A DNA stretch of 64,000 nt, from positions 26,911,866-26,975,865 of the forward strand of contig CM035227.1 in the NCBI GenBank assembly GCA_020226215.1, given 5' to 3'. Every line of letters starts with the position of its first letter. Within the stretch, counting starts at the first letter, position 1. The notes below the pieces were generated by a model, which worked only from the letters and a program-made list of their open reading frames with translations, was not told the DNA's origin and searched no databases. Positions 1 to 12,350 of this stretch are shown piece by piece. Origin of the DNA: Sindora glabra. Lineage: Eukaryota; Streptophyta; Magnoliopsida; Fabales; Fabaceae. A program made the translations under genes and the position numbers.

Positions 1-1560
1 GCACATTGCTGTTGTAAGTTGTAACTAATATTTGTTTCCCCTTGCATTTTCTCCTGGACAGCTTAGTTCAATTTCTGACGGTTCAGAGGCTGTTACTCAC
101 ACTGGAAGCAGCCAGTCTGCTGCAAATCAGATAAATCAAAAAGAAATACACTTTTTTTTTTTTTGGGGGGGGGGGGGGTTCAACTCATCATATCTATGGC
201 ATTCTATCAATATAGAATTTACCTTGCTCATTTTAACATTAACGTGACACAACCTTATAAAAGAAAGTGATACTTCAGCATTTCTGAGATTTTCTGCCAT
301 GTTAATTATACATTTAGTGTTCGATGTTGAGATGGGCAAACCATGACTTATGATCAGTCAAGTGAACAATGACTCACAGCACTGTTTCTTGTCATACTTA
401 CGCCATCTTAGTGCCTCAGTAGATTGAATTAGAATTCGAATGTTAGTCATAAACTAACAGAACCTTGATTGGCCTACCAAACTTGTTTGCTACAATCACC
501 CAGTCTAGGATGTTCAGGTAAGAGAAAATATCTTAGCTTATTCGATAGATTCTACCTGCATATTCTGATGATGATTGTGGGACAATTTACTGCTCCAGGT
601 CCTTTAAACATATACTTTCAGAGATGTGAATGTTCTCGTGTTGCTGTTTCTGTTCTTACTCCTTTTCCACTCAGAAGTCAAAACATTGTTGTCTGCATGA
701 GCTCTATATGTTACATTACATGTACATTTTTTTTTATAAAAAAATTTTGGTGCAGTTTAGTCCTAGGGGACGTTATTTTGCCAGCTCTAAACACACAGAA
801 CTGCTAGGATTTGGTCCATGGACAGGATGCAGCCTTTAAGAATAATGGCAGGACGTTTGTCCGATGTTGATGTGAGCATGGATGCCGCTATCATCACTAT
901 TCTTTTTCTAGTTTTATTTTCTCCTGATTTTGACAATCTCTAAGCCTGTGTTGCAGTGACTACCTCCTTCAGAATTTATAGTTTGATTCGGCATCTATGT
1001 GCGGGCTGCCAGCAGTTAAACGCTTTGTGTGCTTTGAAAAACAGACAGATTATCTTTATAATTCATTTGTGATGAAGTGGGTACATTAAAGCGAGCAGTT
1101 AAACTCTTGCATCTGGATCTGCTGATTGCACTGTTGTAATGAGTGGTAGAAAGGCGCCTAGGATCGAAGAAAAGTAGGTTTGTGTAGGAACTAACTAAAC
1201 ATTTTATTATCCCTAACGTGATTGATTTAGTGGTATCAGGCTATAACTTCATTCTATAAGTCACGGGTTTGGCGCTGGTTGCCTTTGCCTTCTCTTTTTC
1301 ATGGCGTGCAAAAAAGGGGAAAAAAAGCGTTTTATTTTTCTGTTCTGGAACTTTGTTTTAACTGCTTCTTGTTATCTCGCTAGCCAAAGTGGGAATACTG
1401 CCAGAGTGACATCATTGAAAACTCAGCCGACCAAATCTACTCCAGTTTACTCTTTGCAAGTAAATGCTTCCTGTCCTGAATGCATGATTTGTACATCCAA
1501 TTTGATGCCCAACATATATTTTGAACTACATACATGATAAGGAGTGTGTATGTTACCATA
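1..1560 (+). other. Possible 3' part of an unidentified spliced gene with 3' UTR-like tail
   Basis: This stretch is clearly less AT-rich than the rest of the window and has splice-like signals, but I do not recognise a protein. Candidate signals are an acceptor ending GGACAG at about 61, a possible short exon at 457-514 that ends in TTCAG before GTAAGAG, acceptors ending CTCCAG at about 598 and CACTCAG at about 674, and an acceptor ending TGCTAG at about 808. After the last one, a frame reads DLVHGQDAAFKNNGRTF and stops near 870. The first candidate exon has two open frames, so its phase is unresolved. From about 870 to 1560 there is no convincing frame, as expected of a 3' UTR, but no clear cleavage site either. 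It could equally be a gene fragment or pseudogene. Confidence 0.3.
152..178 (+). repeat. T13G14 homopolymer tract
   Basis: Thirteen T are followed directly by fourteen G. The tract lies just downstream of the first candidate exon and would be read as Phe/Gly if translated, which argues against coding continuing through it. Homopolymers of this length are also prone to sequencing or assembly length errors. Confidence 0.9.
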
Positions 1561-2253
1561 GTCATAATTGATTGACTTCTTTGACTTTCACACAAAATTA
1601 ATGCTTAAATGACTTTCCTTGAGTTAGAAAATAAAATATAGAATGACTTTTAAATAATGATGGAGGAATGGAGCTTTCGTGGGACATTGTTAAATTTATT
1701 ATTACATGGACATAATATGATTGCAGGCATTGTTGCATGACATTAGGAAATTAATCAACCTAAAATCCTAAGTAGAGAATGTTACCCCCCCCACCCCAAC
1801 GTGTAAAATTTGCATGAATTTAAGAATAGGATAAACTATAAAAATTTCATCATCAGACATGAATTTTATATTGAAGTCTAGTTTTAATAGAAAAAAAAAT
1901 GCAAGTAATAATAATTTAACCTTTTCATCACATGATCATGAACATTTTTGTACTATATTAGGAAACCACTCAAATGAGACAAATAATTGACATATAAAGA
2001 TTGCAAAGCAGATCTCACCTCGAAAACTATACTAGCAATTGCACAAACTGCCGAAGTACAGGGAAAAAGGAGGGAAAATCTATGTGTCCTTTGTAGTCTC
2101 GATAAGCCCGAAAAATGTGGGGTCGGTAAGATATAATGCAAGCAAGGGTAGTGCTTTTTTATGCATTTCTAATTTTTTCTTCAATAAAAAGAATTTATAC
2201 TTTTCGTTTTTTTTTCCTCATAAAATGCTGCAATTTTGTATGAACTTGCAAGT
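1561..2253. other. Intergenic DNA with a small GC-richer island
   Basis: The stretch is mostly AT-rich with no credible gene. At about 1990-2150 there is a less AT-rich island with a 62-codon frame on the minus strand (2141-1953). On the minus strand this frame runs into GAG followed by GTGAGATC, which resembles a splice donor. I do not recognise the peptide. It could be an exon relic or a chance frame. Confidence 0.4.
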
Positions 2254-2281
2254 AATAAAGATGCAAAAAAAAAAAAAAAAA
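2254..2281 (+). other. AATAAA followed by A17 tract
   Basis: AATAAA at 2254-2259 is followed five bases later by seventeen A (2265-2281). A polyadenylation hexamer this close to a genomic A tract is the usual mark of a retroposed, polyadenylated RNA. No parent sequence was recognised upstream, so this may instead be an ordinary A-rich tract. Confidence 0.35.
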
Positions 2282-2347
2282 TGCAAATCAATCAATTATA
2301 AAAAGCTCTGAAATTTTTGCAATATCTAATGAAGAATTCATAATTTA

Positions 2348-3108
2348 GGCTTTGTTTCGCATAACAAATAAATTAATTTTTAATTTATTAACTTGATTAA
2401 TAAGTTATAAGTTATCTTTTAGAGGTGTTTTTTGCATTAACTTATAAGCTATCTACCCTAGGTAGCTTATAGGTCCATTTCGTGTAACTAGCTGATAAGT
2501 TAACTAATAGCTAATAAGTTATTTGATAGTTGATAAATTAACTGATAGCTGATAGTTTATAACTTATAACTGATAACTGATAAGTTAACTAAAGTGTTTT
2601 GTAAAATTAGCTGTTGAATTAGTTAAAATTATAAAATTACATAAAAGGACATATTAATAAATATATATATATAATTAAAATAATTTTTATTTATTTAAAA
2701 ATGAAATTATATTAATATAATTAAAAATTTTAAATAAAAGTATAGTTTCTAATATTTTATAAATTTATATATTTATTTAATTATATAATTTTTATTTTAT
2801 TATTTATTAAAAATTATAATTACTTAAACTATAATTAATTACATTTTATAAAAATTATTTAAATTTATATTATAAAAGGTATGAGTTATAAATTAATAAA
2901 AAGAATAAGGATAGATTTAGAAAAAATTTAAAAAAGGGGTAGCTTATAAGTTATAAGTTACTCTAGGTAACTTATTAAATTAGAGGTTATAAGCTACCTA
3001 AAGTAACTTATAAATTAGTCCGAGAAATACTTTTGAAAACTAGCTTATAACTTATTAACCAGGTTAATAAGTTATAAACTAACTTATTTGTTGCGCGAAA
3101 CGGAGTCT
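2348..3108. mobile_element. AT-rich non-autonomous TIR element, copy 1
   Basis: The two ends are inverted copies: the left end starts AGGCTTTGTTTCGC and the right end, read backwards, starts AGACTCCGTTTCGC. Both are followed by ACAAATAA and then TTATAAGTTA-rich sequence. The inside is extremely AT-rich and has no open frame. A second TTTCG-type start at about 2475 suggests that one copy of the family sits inside another. I could not find a convincing target duplication, so the superfamily (hAT-like is one option) is unresolved. Confidence 0.55.
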
Positions 3109-3707
3109 ATAAGTTCTGATTTAATAAGTTATTTAGAGTAACTTATAGTTTATAAGTTACTATCTTTTCAAACTCTTTTCAAATTTATTCTTATTTTTTT
3201 ATTAATTTACAACTTATATTCTTTGTAATATAAATTTAATAATTTTTTATAAACTATAATTAATTTAATTTTAATATAATTATATCATAATTTTAAATTA
3301 TAAATATATAGAAATATATATGTAAATAAATAATATCATGAAATATAATTAATTATATTTTAAGTAATTATAATTTTATAATAAAATTAAAATTATCTAA
3401 GTCAATAAATATATAAATTTATAAAATATAATTAATTAAACATTAAATATTATATTTTTATTTAAAATTTTTAATTATGTTAATATAATTCAATTTTTAG
3501 ATAAAAATAAATTATTTTATTCATATGTCTATTTTTATTAATATATCTTTTTATGTCATTTTGTAATTTCAGCTAATTTTACGAAACACTTTAACAAACT
3601 TATCATCTCTCAGCTATCAATTATAAGTTATTAGCTTATCAGTTAGTAACTAACTTATAAGCTAACAGTTAGTTTATCAGTTATTTGAGCGAAATAGAGC
3701 TTTAGAT
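3109..3707. mobile_element. AT-rich non-autonomous TIR element, copy 2 (inverted)
   Basis: The reverse complement of this block aligns along most of its length with 2475-2990. It begins at about 3704 with a TATTTCGCTC-type end, passes through the same AAGTGTTT(C/T)GTAAAATTAGCTG segment, and ends in TAACTTATAAA-rich sequence. It is therefore a second copy of the same family in opposite orientation, directly abutting copy 1. It has no coding capacity. Confidence 0.55.
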
Positions 3708-4983
3708 TGAAAAAGTTGTCAAAAAGTATAAATTTCTTTTATAAAGTTTACAAATCTTTTATGTGTAAATGTTATCTCAAGTGTCCATGGAAACAAAGCT
3801 TATAAGTATAAGGGAAATAATGTAAATTACTACCTTTAGCATTGTAATAGTTGCATTAATATTTACAACTATTAATTTTTATAATTATCTCCCACATCTT
3901 ATTTCTAATTGGTAGAGTACACTTAACATTCATCTTTAAATAATTTAAAAGACAAACGTATCTGGTTTGATACAAAAATTTGTAAAGAAATCAAGCATAA
4001 TGTGGATGTCTTATAGTTTAAATTTGAGAGCAATCCAACTTATGTATTAATTATTTTTTTTGATTTTTTCCTATTAAGGTGTTTTTTAGCCATTTTGATA
4101 AGATTTTCTTGTCTAATTCGAGTACTTGAGCACATGATTGCAATCCATATATTTTTATTTTTGTATCAATATAATATAGCTCTTAAATTCTTTTTGAAAT
4201 TATAGGAAAAGATTTCATGTAGATGCAATTTATCACTTGTGAGAATATTTAAAAGATCATTGCAAAAATTAATAATTATAGAAGTATTAAATACAATGAT
4301 AAAATTACTAATTTCATATTTGAAATTGTATGACGTTGATAAAATGATTTTTGAATTAATTAGATAACCAATTTCTTCTTTGAATAATAGTTGTTGTAGA
4401 CAATTTTATCATTTCATATAAATATTCAAGAACAAAATTATTTGTATAAATTTATACAGAGGGAGAAATTATTTATATGAATTGTTATTTGGGGATGAAT
4501 TTGATATTCAATATAATTTAATATTTTATCAATATATATAATTTTACCAAAGATAAAAAGGTAATTTACATTATCCCTAGATATAGATAAGTCGATTATG
4601 AACCATCTCAATAGGAAGTTCATTCATTCACTCGCAATTTTATTGTGGTTTGCAATTTGGAATTAAATTGTCTAAAGTCCAAAATTTGCAAATGGGTGAA
4701 AAAATGTTTTGAACTTATAATTTTCATTGAAGTCCCATTAAATCCTTTAAAATTTATTTCAAACAAATTAATCCTCTAACTATTTGAAAGACATATAATG
4801 TTATTAAGTGGCCTAACTCTATTGAATTTTGAGAGAGATTATGATATACCACTAATAAAATAGTATACTAATAGATTTGACTATATATTAGATTTACTTT
4901 TTCTTAAAGTTAAATTTGAGATACTGCATAATGACATATTAAAAGTTAGATGTAGTGATATGCTATGATGGTGTACCATAGTT
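3708..4983. other. AT-rich intergenic stretch
   Basis: I read both strands and see no recognisable gene, RNA or repeat. The 61-codon minus-strand frame at 4623-4438 is low-complexity and unsupported. Confidence 0.5.
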
Positions 4984-5650
4984 GTTTGCTTAAAGTTTTT
5001 TTAATAGGGGTACATACATAATATCTAACTTGGTATTTTACATACTTATATAAATTATATTTTTATATTCTTATTGTAAAAAGATACTTCTAGTCCCCTT
5101 ACTTTCATTAAAATTTCAATATTATTTTTAAATTTTATTTGAGATGTGAATTTACCTCAAAGATATTGTAGATATTGATGAAAAGATGAAAATACACCTA
5201 AACTTCAATACTAGTGAAGAGAAAATATTAGACAATGATGATTTGAAAAAAGTTGAATCATCATTAATACAAATACCAAATAAGCCTTGCTCATTAGTGT
5301 AAGAAAGAAGTTGTCAATTAAAAAAATATTGTACAAAATAAAACAAGATAAAAATCATCAAGAAATTTAGTAGATAATGAAGAGAAGCAGAGAATGCAAT
5401 AGAGTTAGAAGTTGATTATGAGAGTAAGGAATTAAATAGTTATGTGGTCATGAAGAATAAAAGTTAGGAATAAATATTCCTTAAATAAAATTTTAAATAA
5501 AATTTAGGAGATAAAATTTAAATTTTAATAACAGTGAAGGAATCAAAAGTACCTTTTTTTACCATAGAATATTTTCATATCATTTATGTAAGTCATGTAA
5601 AATATCAAGTTAGATGTTATATACACATATATGTTAAAAAGCTTTACAAG
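4984..5650. mobile_element. Foldback-like element with long inverted arms
   Basis: The left arm (about 4984-5145) and right arm (about 5487-5650) are imperfect reverse complements. The left reads AATATCTAACTTGGTATTTTA and the right reads TAAAATATCAAGTTAGATG at the matching place; the match extends inward through ATAAAATTT..AAAAGTA segments. The 340-bp centre has one Glu/Lys-rich reading stretch (about 5165-5300) but no long frame. Part of the right arm recurs as a direct repeat at about 5700-5785. Arms this long with no recognised transposase suggest a foldback or MULE-type derivative; no target duplication was identified. Confidence 0.4.
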
Positions 5651-6590
5651 AGTTAGACTATTGAGTAATAATGCATGTTTTTAGAAAGTTAGAAAGTAAA
5701 TTTGTTTCAAATAAAATTTGGAAGGCAAAATTGAAACTCATGTGAAAATTAAGAAGTCAAAAGTGTATTTTTACCATAAATAAATTAATAATCAAATTAT
5801 TTAAAAATTTCTAGAATAAAATAATAATGTTTTCTTTATGGACTTGAAAATTTTAATATTTAGTTGAGTCTCTCTTGATGTAATCAAAATGTTGAGGACT
5901 AAAGTATTAATTTAAATTTGCATTTTTTAAATGTTTTTGGGGATGTTTTAAGGCGGTTAATATTAAAATTCCATCAAGTAAATAAGAAAAGATTAATTAT
6001 GATTTGTGAACCTGATTAAATTGCAAGAAGTTCTAGATTCAAACTTTTGTTTCATTGTTGTATTAAAAAAATTGCATCACCATTATAGGTTTAAAAAAAA
6101 TTCAATGATTAGTTTATAAGTTTAGGTTATTTGTGCTTCTTTTTTCACATTACATTGATTTACTTATTATGGTAAGGTTTGTGCAAGTATGGTGGATTGC
6201 AATAAATAATATTAGGGTTATAATGATTAATTAATGTTGTGAATATGTTATGAGCTCAAGTTTAAATTGCTTTTTTTTTATTTCATTTGCAAGTTACATT
6301 TTTGTTTAGAAATTTCGAGCTAGCTAAGATACAAACCTAAGTCCATATTTTGGAATGCAATATGCATGTTACTACATATAGTTAAGAGTTGTTTTAAGGT
6401 GGGGTTATTGAGTAGTGGAGGGATATCCAAGTTATGAAGCATCTTTTGAATGTAGAAATTTCTTTGTTTCACCTATCTCTTCTTTCTACCCCATTTCCTC
6501 TTATGTTTTTTGGTAAGTTCTTTTCAAGTAGGATTAATTATGTTAAATCTAGATAGTGTGTCTAATTGTTGTTTTCACCTACTTCAAAAA
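5651..6590. other. AT-rich stretch upstream of the gypsy gag remnant
   Basis: This contains the extra partial copy of the 5487-5570 repeat at about 5700-5785. Beyond that there is nothing I can assign. It may contain the decayed 5' LTR and leader of the gypsy element that follows, but I found no primer-binding site. Confidence 0.35.
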
Positions 6591-6599
6591 GAACTTGAT

Positions 6600-7300
6600 T
6601 AGGTTGAAGTTAAATTGGAGATCAATGTTGCTTGATTAGTGTGGAAGGTTACTAAGGTAGTAGACAAACTTAAGGAAATCCTTCGAGCTAGACTTCAATT
6701 TAAAATGAAATCCTTATAAGATCTTATCATAATCATGCATTCCACTAGTGGTAATAATCAAATCACATTTCCAGTTAGTAGCTTTTAGCATAATCTAGAT
6801 TCATTCCTTCAATTGCATCATAAGTTCAAATGTGATTGTCCTTTTCTTGATGCATCATAAAGCTGACTAGATTAATGACGATGCTAAAGTTTGAACTGTC
6901 ATGCTTTATTTGGATAGGCAAGCTTTGCAATGGCACTAGCATTACACAAGAGAATGTAGTGGACGTCAGCTTGTGCAATGGCTTACTTATTTGTAGGAGA
7001 TGAAGGGAAGATTCACTAATAGTGAGCATATAGACTCTGTGATTAATTTACTTTCTTTGAAACAAACTAGAACTATGGAAGAACTTTATGATAAATTTGA
7101 AAGATTACTAAATTTATTCTAACTTCTTATTTATTATGCCTATAGTATTTTAGTTAAGTAATCTCAAGGAAGATATTGCTAAGGTGGTTAGATTATTGCA
7201 CCTAACTACTTTGAAAGGTGCTTTTAACATGGCTAAATAGATTGAATACATTATTTACAATGTCCTAGTTAAATCCTTTGTCCTTTTTAAATCCAAACCC
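6600..7300 (+). pseudogene. Ty3/gypsy gag remnant
   Basis: Broken plus-strand reading gives the plant gypsy Gag capsid pattern. Around 6880-6960 it reads DDAKV, then YLDRQALQWH, the equivalent of the family's 'A..YL.G.A..W' segment, then QLVQWLTYL. Further capsid-like sequence follows, with SLKQTRTMEELYDKFERLL at about 7050-7115. Gag assembles the retrotransposon particle. The frame is broken by stops and shifts throughout, so it is dead. It lies directly upstream of the zinc-knuckle/protease remnant in the normal gag-pol order. Confidence 0.6.
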
Positions 7301-7569
7301 TCACCATTGATTCATTTACCTAATTATCCTCTCCATACCTATCTTACATATATAAACATCAAAGAACATGACTTGCTTCTATCGTTACCCATTCTTAAGA
7401 TACTATCTAATCATTACTTGCCATTATCTTGCCATTATAAATATCCAGCTTAACCATCCCTTTGAAATAAACACTCTAATATCCAGCTCAACCATCCTTT
7501 TGAAATAGACACTCTAACTCACCCTTTACCAAACACCCACCTGAGTGGTTGTCTTATGCTAAACTAGAG

Positions 7570-7993
7570 GATAGGAAGAAAAAAGGCTTGTGTTATTAGT
7601 GTAGTGCTAAACACTTATACAATTATAAATTTATGAAGTCTCAACTTCACCAATTAATAATTGACCACCATGATGAACAAGGGGTTCCTGATTTTTTTTT
7701 ATTGTATGGATAATCCTAGGGCATTATTAGTTAATTCTGAGGAAGCTATTGATGCTATTATTTCCCTTAATGCCATCTTAGGCATAATTGACTACCAAAT
7801 AATGAGACTTACTAGATTAAATAAGGGCAAGGCAATAGCTTTTTTAGTGGATTCAATTAGCACCCACAATTTTATAGATTGTTTCTTAGCTAAATTTATG
7901 GGCTTACCTATCCAACATACTAGCATATTAGGGCTTACAATAGGTAATGAAAAGAACTTGTTCACTCAAGGAACTTACAAGACTTTACACTAG
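7570..7993 (+). pseudogene. Ty3/gypsy zinc knuckle and aspartic protease remnant
   Basis: At about 7585-7640 a degenerate CCHC knuckle can be read (GLCY-stop-CSAKHLYNY), with the last Cys replaced. The 110-codon frame at 7661-7993 contains the retropepsin active-site region as FLVDSISTHNFID near residues 63-75. The family usually has D-S/T-G there, so the Gly is replaced by Ile and the enzyme should be inactive. It continues to a stop at 7991. Its order between gag and RT is normal for Ty3/gypsy. Confidence 0.7.
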
Positions 7994-8499
7994 TCTATGA
8001 ATGATAACCAATTCTCGGCTAACTTTTTAATACTAATTCTAAAGGGTTGTGATATGATTTTGCGGATCAAGTGGTTGGTTCCTTTATGCCTAATTATTTA
8101 GGACTTAATATGCATTACTCATTATGTAGTTTCAACAAAGTGATCAATGGCTCACCTGATAAGACATTTAACTTGGCCAAATTGATATAGTAATGGATAA
8201 ATAAGGAGTTTGAGTTATTAACTAGTTTATAAGCTAGCATATATTCACTAAGTCCTTGTGCCCTTGTAATTACCCTAAAACCATATATATTTAATTGCAA
8301 GTGCTTACTAGTACAATTGAAGAGCAATATCAGATTTTACTTCATGATTTAATTCACTTATAGATAGCTTTAAAGACTGTTTGAAAACCCTATAGAATTA
8401 CCTTCATCCATACCTCACAACCACTAAATTACTTTCTAAAATAAATCATAGGCTATTTAAATCAAATCTTATAAGCATCCTATTGTTCAAAAGATATAG

Positions 8500-9710
8500 A
8501 TTGAAAACATAGTAGTTGAAATGTTTGAAGTGAGAATTACAAGGAGTAGTATTAGTGTTTTTTACTTTCCTATAGTTATGTTGAAAAAAAAAGATGGCTT
8601 TTGGAGGCTTTGTGTTGACTATAGAGAAATAAATCACCTTAAAGATGAATTTCCCATACCTCTAGTAGAAAAACAGTTTGATGAACTGTTAGGCTCTAAA
8701 TACTTCACTAAACTAAACTTCCAATCAAGCTACTACCAAATTAGAATGTTTGAAAGTGACATTGACAAAAATAAACTTTGGGACTGATGAAGGTCATTAT
8801 GAGTTCCTAGTTATGCCATTTGGCTTTACAAATGCTTCCATCCACCTTTAAAAGCCTTATAAGTGCCATTTTCAAACCTTTACTTAGAAAACTTATCCTA
8901 ATCTTTTTTGATGAGATCCTTATTTATTTTAAGGATTGGAACTCTCATTTAGAGCATTTTAAGGATGTCATTGAAATTCTTTAAGCTAATAAACTATTCT
9001 TTTAAAAAAAGAAAAAGCAAGGGTGATTTTACTGTAACTAAGGTGGAATATTTAAGACATGTCATTAATGAGTAAGGTGTAGCAATGGATAAGAAGAAAG
9101 TGGATTTTATTTTAAATTGGCTAAAATCTAAGTCCATTAAGGACTTGAGGGGATTTCTTATGTTGGCTGGTTATTATTAGAAGTTCACCAAAGACTATAA
9201 TATTTTGGACAAAACCTTAGCAGATTTGCTAAGGAAGGGATCCTATGTTTAAACTGAATCTGCATGTCATGATTTTTTCACCCTAATAAAGTTATAAAAA
9301 TTACACCTATATTAGCTTTACTTGACTTCATGATAGATTTTATTATGGAAATAAATGCCTTAGGAATAACTATGGGGTTGTTTTAATATAAAATGACATA
9401 CTTATATCTTATTTTAGTAAGGCACTAAGACTTAAATATCAAGCATTATTAGTTTATGAAAAGGAAATGCTAGCTATTTAATGGCAATTAAGAAATGGAA
9501 TGCATAACTAGTAGGCAAACAATTCAAGATTAAAATTGATCACCATAGCCAGAAGTTCTTTTGCCATCAATAAGGTATAATGCTAGCACAACAAAATTAG
9601 ATAGCTAAACTAATGAGGTATCATTATAAGGTTGTATTTATAAGGGGGGCTAAAAACATAATGATAGACATCTTATCAAGGCATTCCATTGAAATAGCAA
9701 AATTTCTCAT
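8500..9710 (+). pseudogene. Ty3/gypsy reverse transcriptase and RNase H remnant
   Basis: The 88-codon frame at 8521-8787 carries RT blocks 1-3: VMLKKKDGFWRLCVDYREIN, then FPIPLVEKQFDELLGSKYFTKLN, then YYQIRM. After a frameshift, the YEFLVMPFGFTNAS block follows at about 8797-8840, and the catalytic box at about 8905-8930 reads FFDEILIYF, so the second catalytic Asp of the usual D-D is Glu. RNase H follows at 9280-9700: an MEINA-type segment, then IKIDHHSQKFF at about 9530 and YKVVFIRGAKNIMIDILSRHS at about 9627-9690, matching the family's 'Y.PG..N..AD.LSR' end. No integrase could be read downstream. Many stops make this a pseudogene. Confidence 0.82.
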
Positions 9711-11329
9711 AACGCTCAATTCTATTACTATCGATCTCTCATAAAAAATCTAACTTTGATAGACCTTTGATCCTTATTTACAACAAATTCTTTCTAATTA
9801 ACAATAACCATCTTTAAACCTATTCCATTTTAAATATTCATAGCATAATGACTAAGAAGGTAAATAAACTTGATTCAAGTTTTAAGGAAGGGTTTTCTTT
9901 AAATTTGAATTAGGAAATAAATGAACTAGTATTGTAGAAATAGTTTCTCACCTTTTTAAATCTAATATTGAATAAGATAATTTACTTGCATTTTCACCTT
10001 CCTTTTAGACTCTGCCATGGATATGTAACTAAATAACTCACTTGACTATTTCAATTTTGCATAGTTATGGTTCTTAGTTAATAGCTAGTAGGATACTTGA
10101 AGTTTTGATGATATTATTATAGGAATTTATTATATGAAGCAAAATGTCTATTAAGGTGAGTTCAAATATGTGTATGGATATTGAAATGACTTGAAATTCT
10201 AGGTGTGTGAATATTAAATTATAGTAGTTTAGAATTAGTTAATTATGCAAAAAACTTGTGAAAAATCTTAAAAACCCAAGTATAATTAAGCATAACCCTA
10301 GAAAATACTACTAGTAGGTTATATTCGACTACCATAGTTGAGTATCCCATCTAAGCTTAGCCTTTAGAAGCTAATACTTGACTATGATAATTGAGTATAG
10401 CGTAGAAATTTTAATCAGGGTCCATACTTGACTACCATAAACTACCATAGTTAAGTATCATATGTGGGGTAGTTTTTGCTTAACCACATTGGAATACAAT
10501 AATTTAATATGACCTCAAAAATTTACTTTTGAAGCTTCATACTCGAATATTGTAATTGAATACCTCTTTGCATTGAAGAAACATTTTGTATATTAATGTG
10601 TTAGGCTAATGTATGATATGTAAGTTGTAAATATATTTGAATAATGATATCTATCCTAACTTAGAAACATATATGATAATGCAAATGAGTTTTAGTTAAG
10701 TAATATGATATTAATGATAATGAAATGTTAATTTGTGGTGATTATTGATGATGTCTTAAGATTAAGGGAGATATTATTATGAAAATATGATATTACTATT
10801 GGATCTAAGAAACAATTTGTGAAAGGATAAGATAGATCCTGAAGGAATAATGATAAAGTTTGTGATAGGGTAAGGGTGACTTGAAAGATATAAAGTGATT
10901 TAGTTGCTTTATTTTACTTATCTATGATAATATATGAAATTTCTATTACTTGTTATGAACATGTATTTTATTGAACATGAAAAATATTGGATTAAGATTT
11001 GTATGATTGAATATTTGTTAATTAAGTAAGCAATTTACTTATTGAGATAATGTCTTATTATTTTAATTTTAAATATTTTTAGATATGCCTATTAAAGCTT
11101 CCTAGCCACTTCCAACAATTTAGAAGTAGAGATATCTTTGAAATTATAAATTAGGTAGTCATAATCAATGAGATAGTATAATTTGAATATTTTGAGCCTT
11201 GTAGGAGTTATGAGAACTTGAGATAATGTAAAGTACACTTTGTAAGTACTTTTGAAAATGTTTATAAAATCAATAAATAAATCAATTAATTTGTTAACTA
11301 TTGTATAATGATACCAAAGTTAGTATAAA
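9711..11329 (+). other. Sequence downstream of the gypsy pol, with GACTACCATAGTTGAGTA repeats
   Basis: No integrase or other frame is recognisable. At 10320-10580, phrases built on GACTACCATAGTTGAGTAT recur in direct and diverged form (10326, 10378, 10430, 10443, 10540). The minus-strand gypsy LTR at 59340-59660 carries TAGTTGACTAT-type repeats of the same kind, so this stretch is probably decayed 3' LTR or UTR of the plus-strand gypsy element. The rest is AT-rich with no assignable feature. Confidence 0.35.
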
Positions 11330-12350
11330 ATAGACTAATGAAAATTAGGAAATGGATTCCACATTAGTCATGGGCTCCCTTAGTGGGTCATGGCATTTAA
11401 TAACATTTTTCAATATTTTTTGATTAACAAAGTCTTTGCGAAGTGTTGTATATCCTAATGTTTTTAAGCTTGATAAATACCTTATGTATGAATACCTTTA
11501 GTTTTTGTAGTAAGTTTTACACTATTCATCCAACATAAATACACATCCAAATCATTTATTACTTCACCAAATCATCTTTATCAATAAATACACTTATTAA
11601 ACACCTTGCACAAACATTTTTCAACATTAAATTAAACTAAATCATTACAATCATTGTATTCTTAAAAAATTGCATAAAATTTAATACATATGTAAATAAT
11701 AATTTCTTAACAAATTAATAAATTTAAGTTAGAATATTCACTCATATAATATAGAGAACGATGCTAAAAGGTTGAAATTAATATTTTTTAAACCTAATCG
11801 TATCAAATTTAAGAAAATCTTAGTTAAGGCTTCATCTCCTTTTAAAGCCTAAAATAGTTCCAATTCTCATCAGATTAAAGAAGTAAGGAGAAAATCTTGT
11901 ATTAATAATATTATTATCTTGATTAATTAAAGAATTTTAAAGAAAACTTAGGCTTTCTTACTTAATTTGGCTAAAGGATAAGGAGAACAGAAAAGAGGAA
12001 ATGAACATGATGGGTGTTTTGAACTAATATTAGGAAATAAGAAGGGAAAAAATAAAGGTTATTCATAAAAATAAGGAACAGTGATTAAAGGTATTTTTGA
12101 AAACTTAATTCTAAATCTTCTTTATATTTACATACTTATTTATGGTAAGTATAAACCCTATACTTATAATTCCATTTTTAACTTTTTTTTATTAAATTTC
12201 CCTGAAGTTCACATTTCTATTTTCATTTAATTATCAACTTTCAATTTATTTCCTAATTCACATATAATTTCTTAATGTAAGAAGATCTATCGATTATCTT
12301 TATTATTATATTTCACAATCATTCTTTATATTTTTTAAAGAGGTGTAACA
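11330..12350 (-). mobile_element. Candidate antisense LTR
   Basis: Read on the minus strand, the block begins at 12350 with TGTTACACCTC, an LTR-like start similar to many plant chromovirus LTRs. It is preceded by a purine-rich run on the same strand and continues through pyrimidine-rich sequence of promoter/leader type. I could not fix its other end or find a partner LTR. Treat this as a hypothesis. Confidence 0.25.

Noticed and set aside
1231..1240. TGGTATCAGG, resembling a Met-tRNA primer-binding site
   Set aside because: No LTR end upstream, no gag downstream and only part of the site matches; most likely chance.
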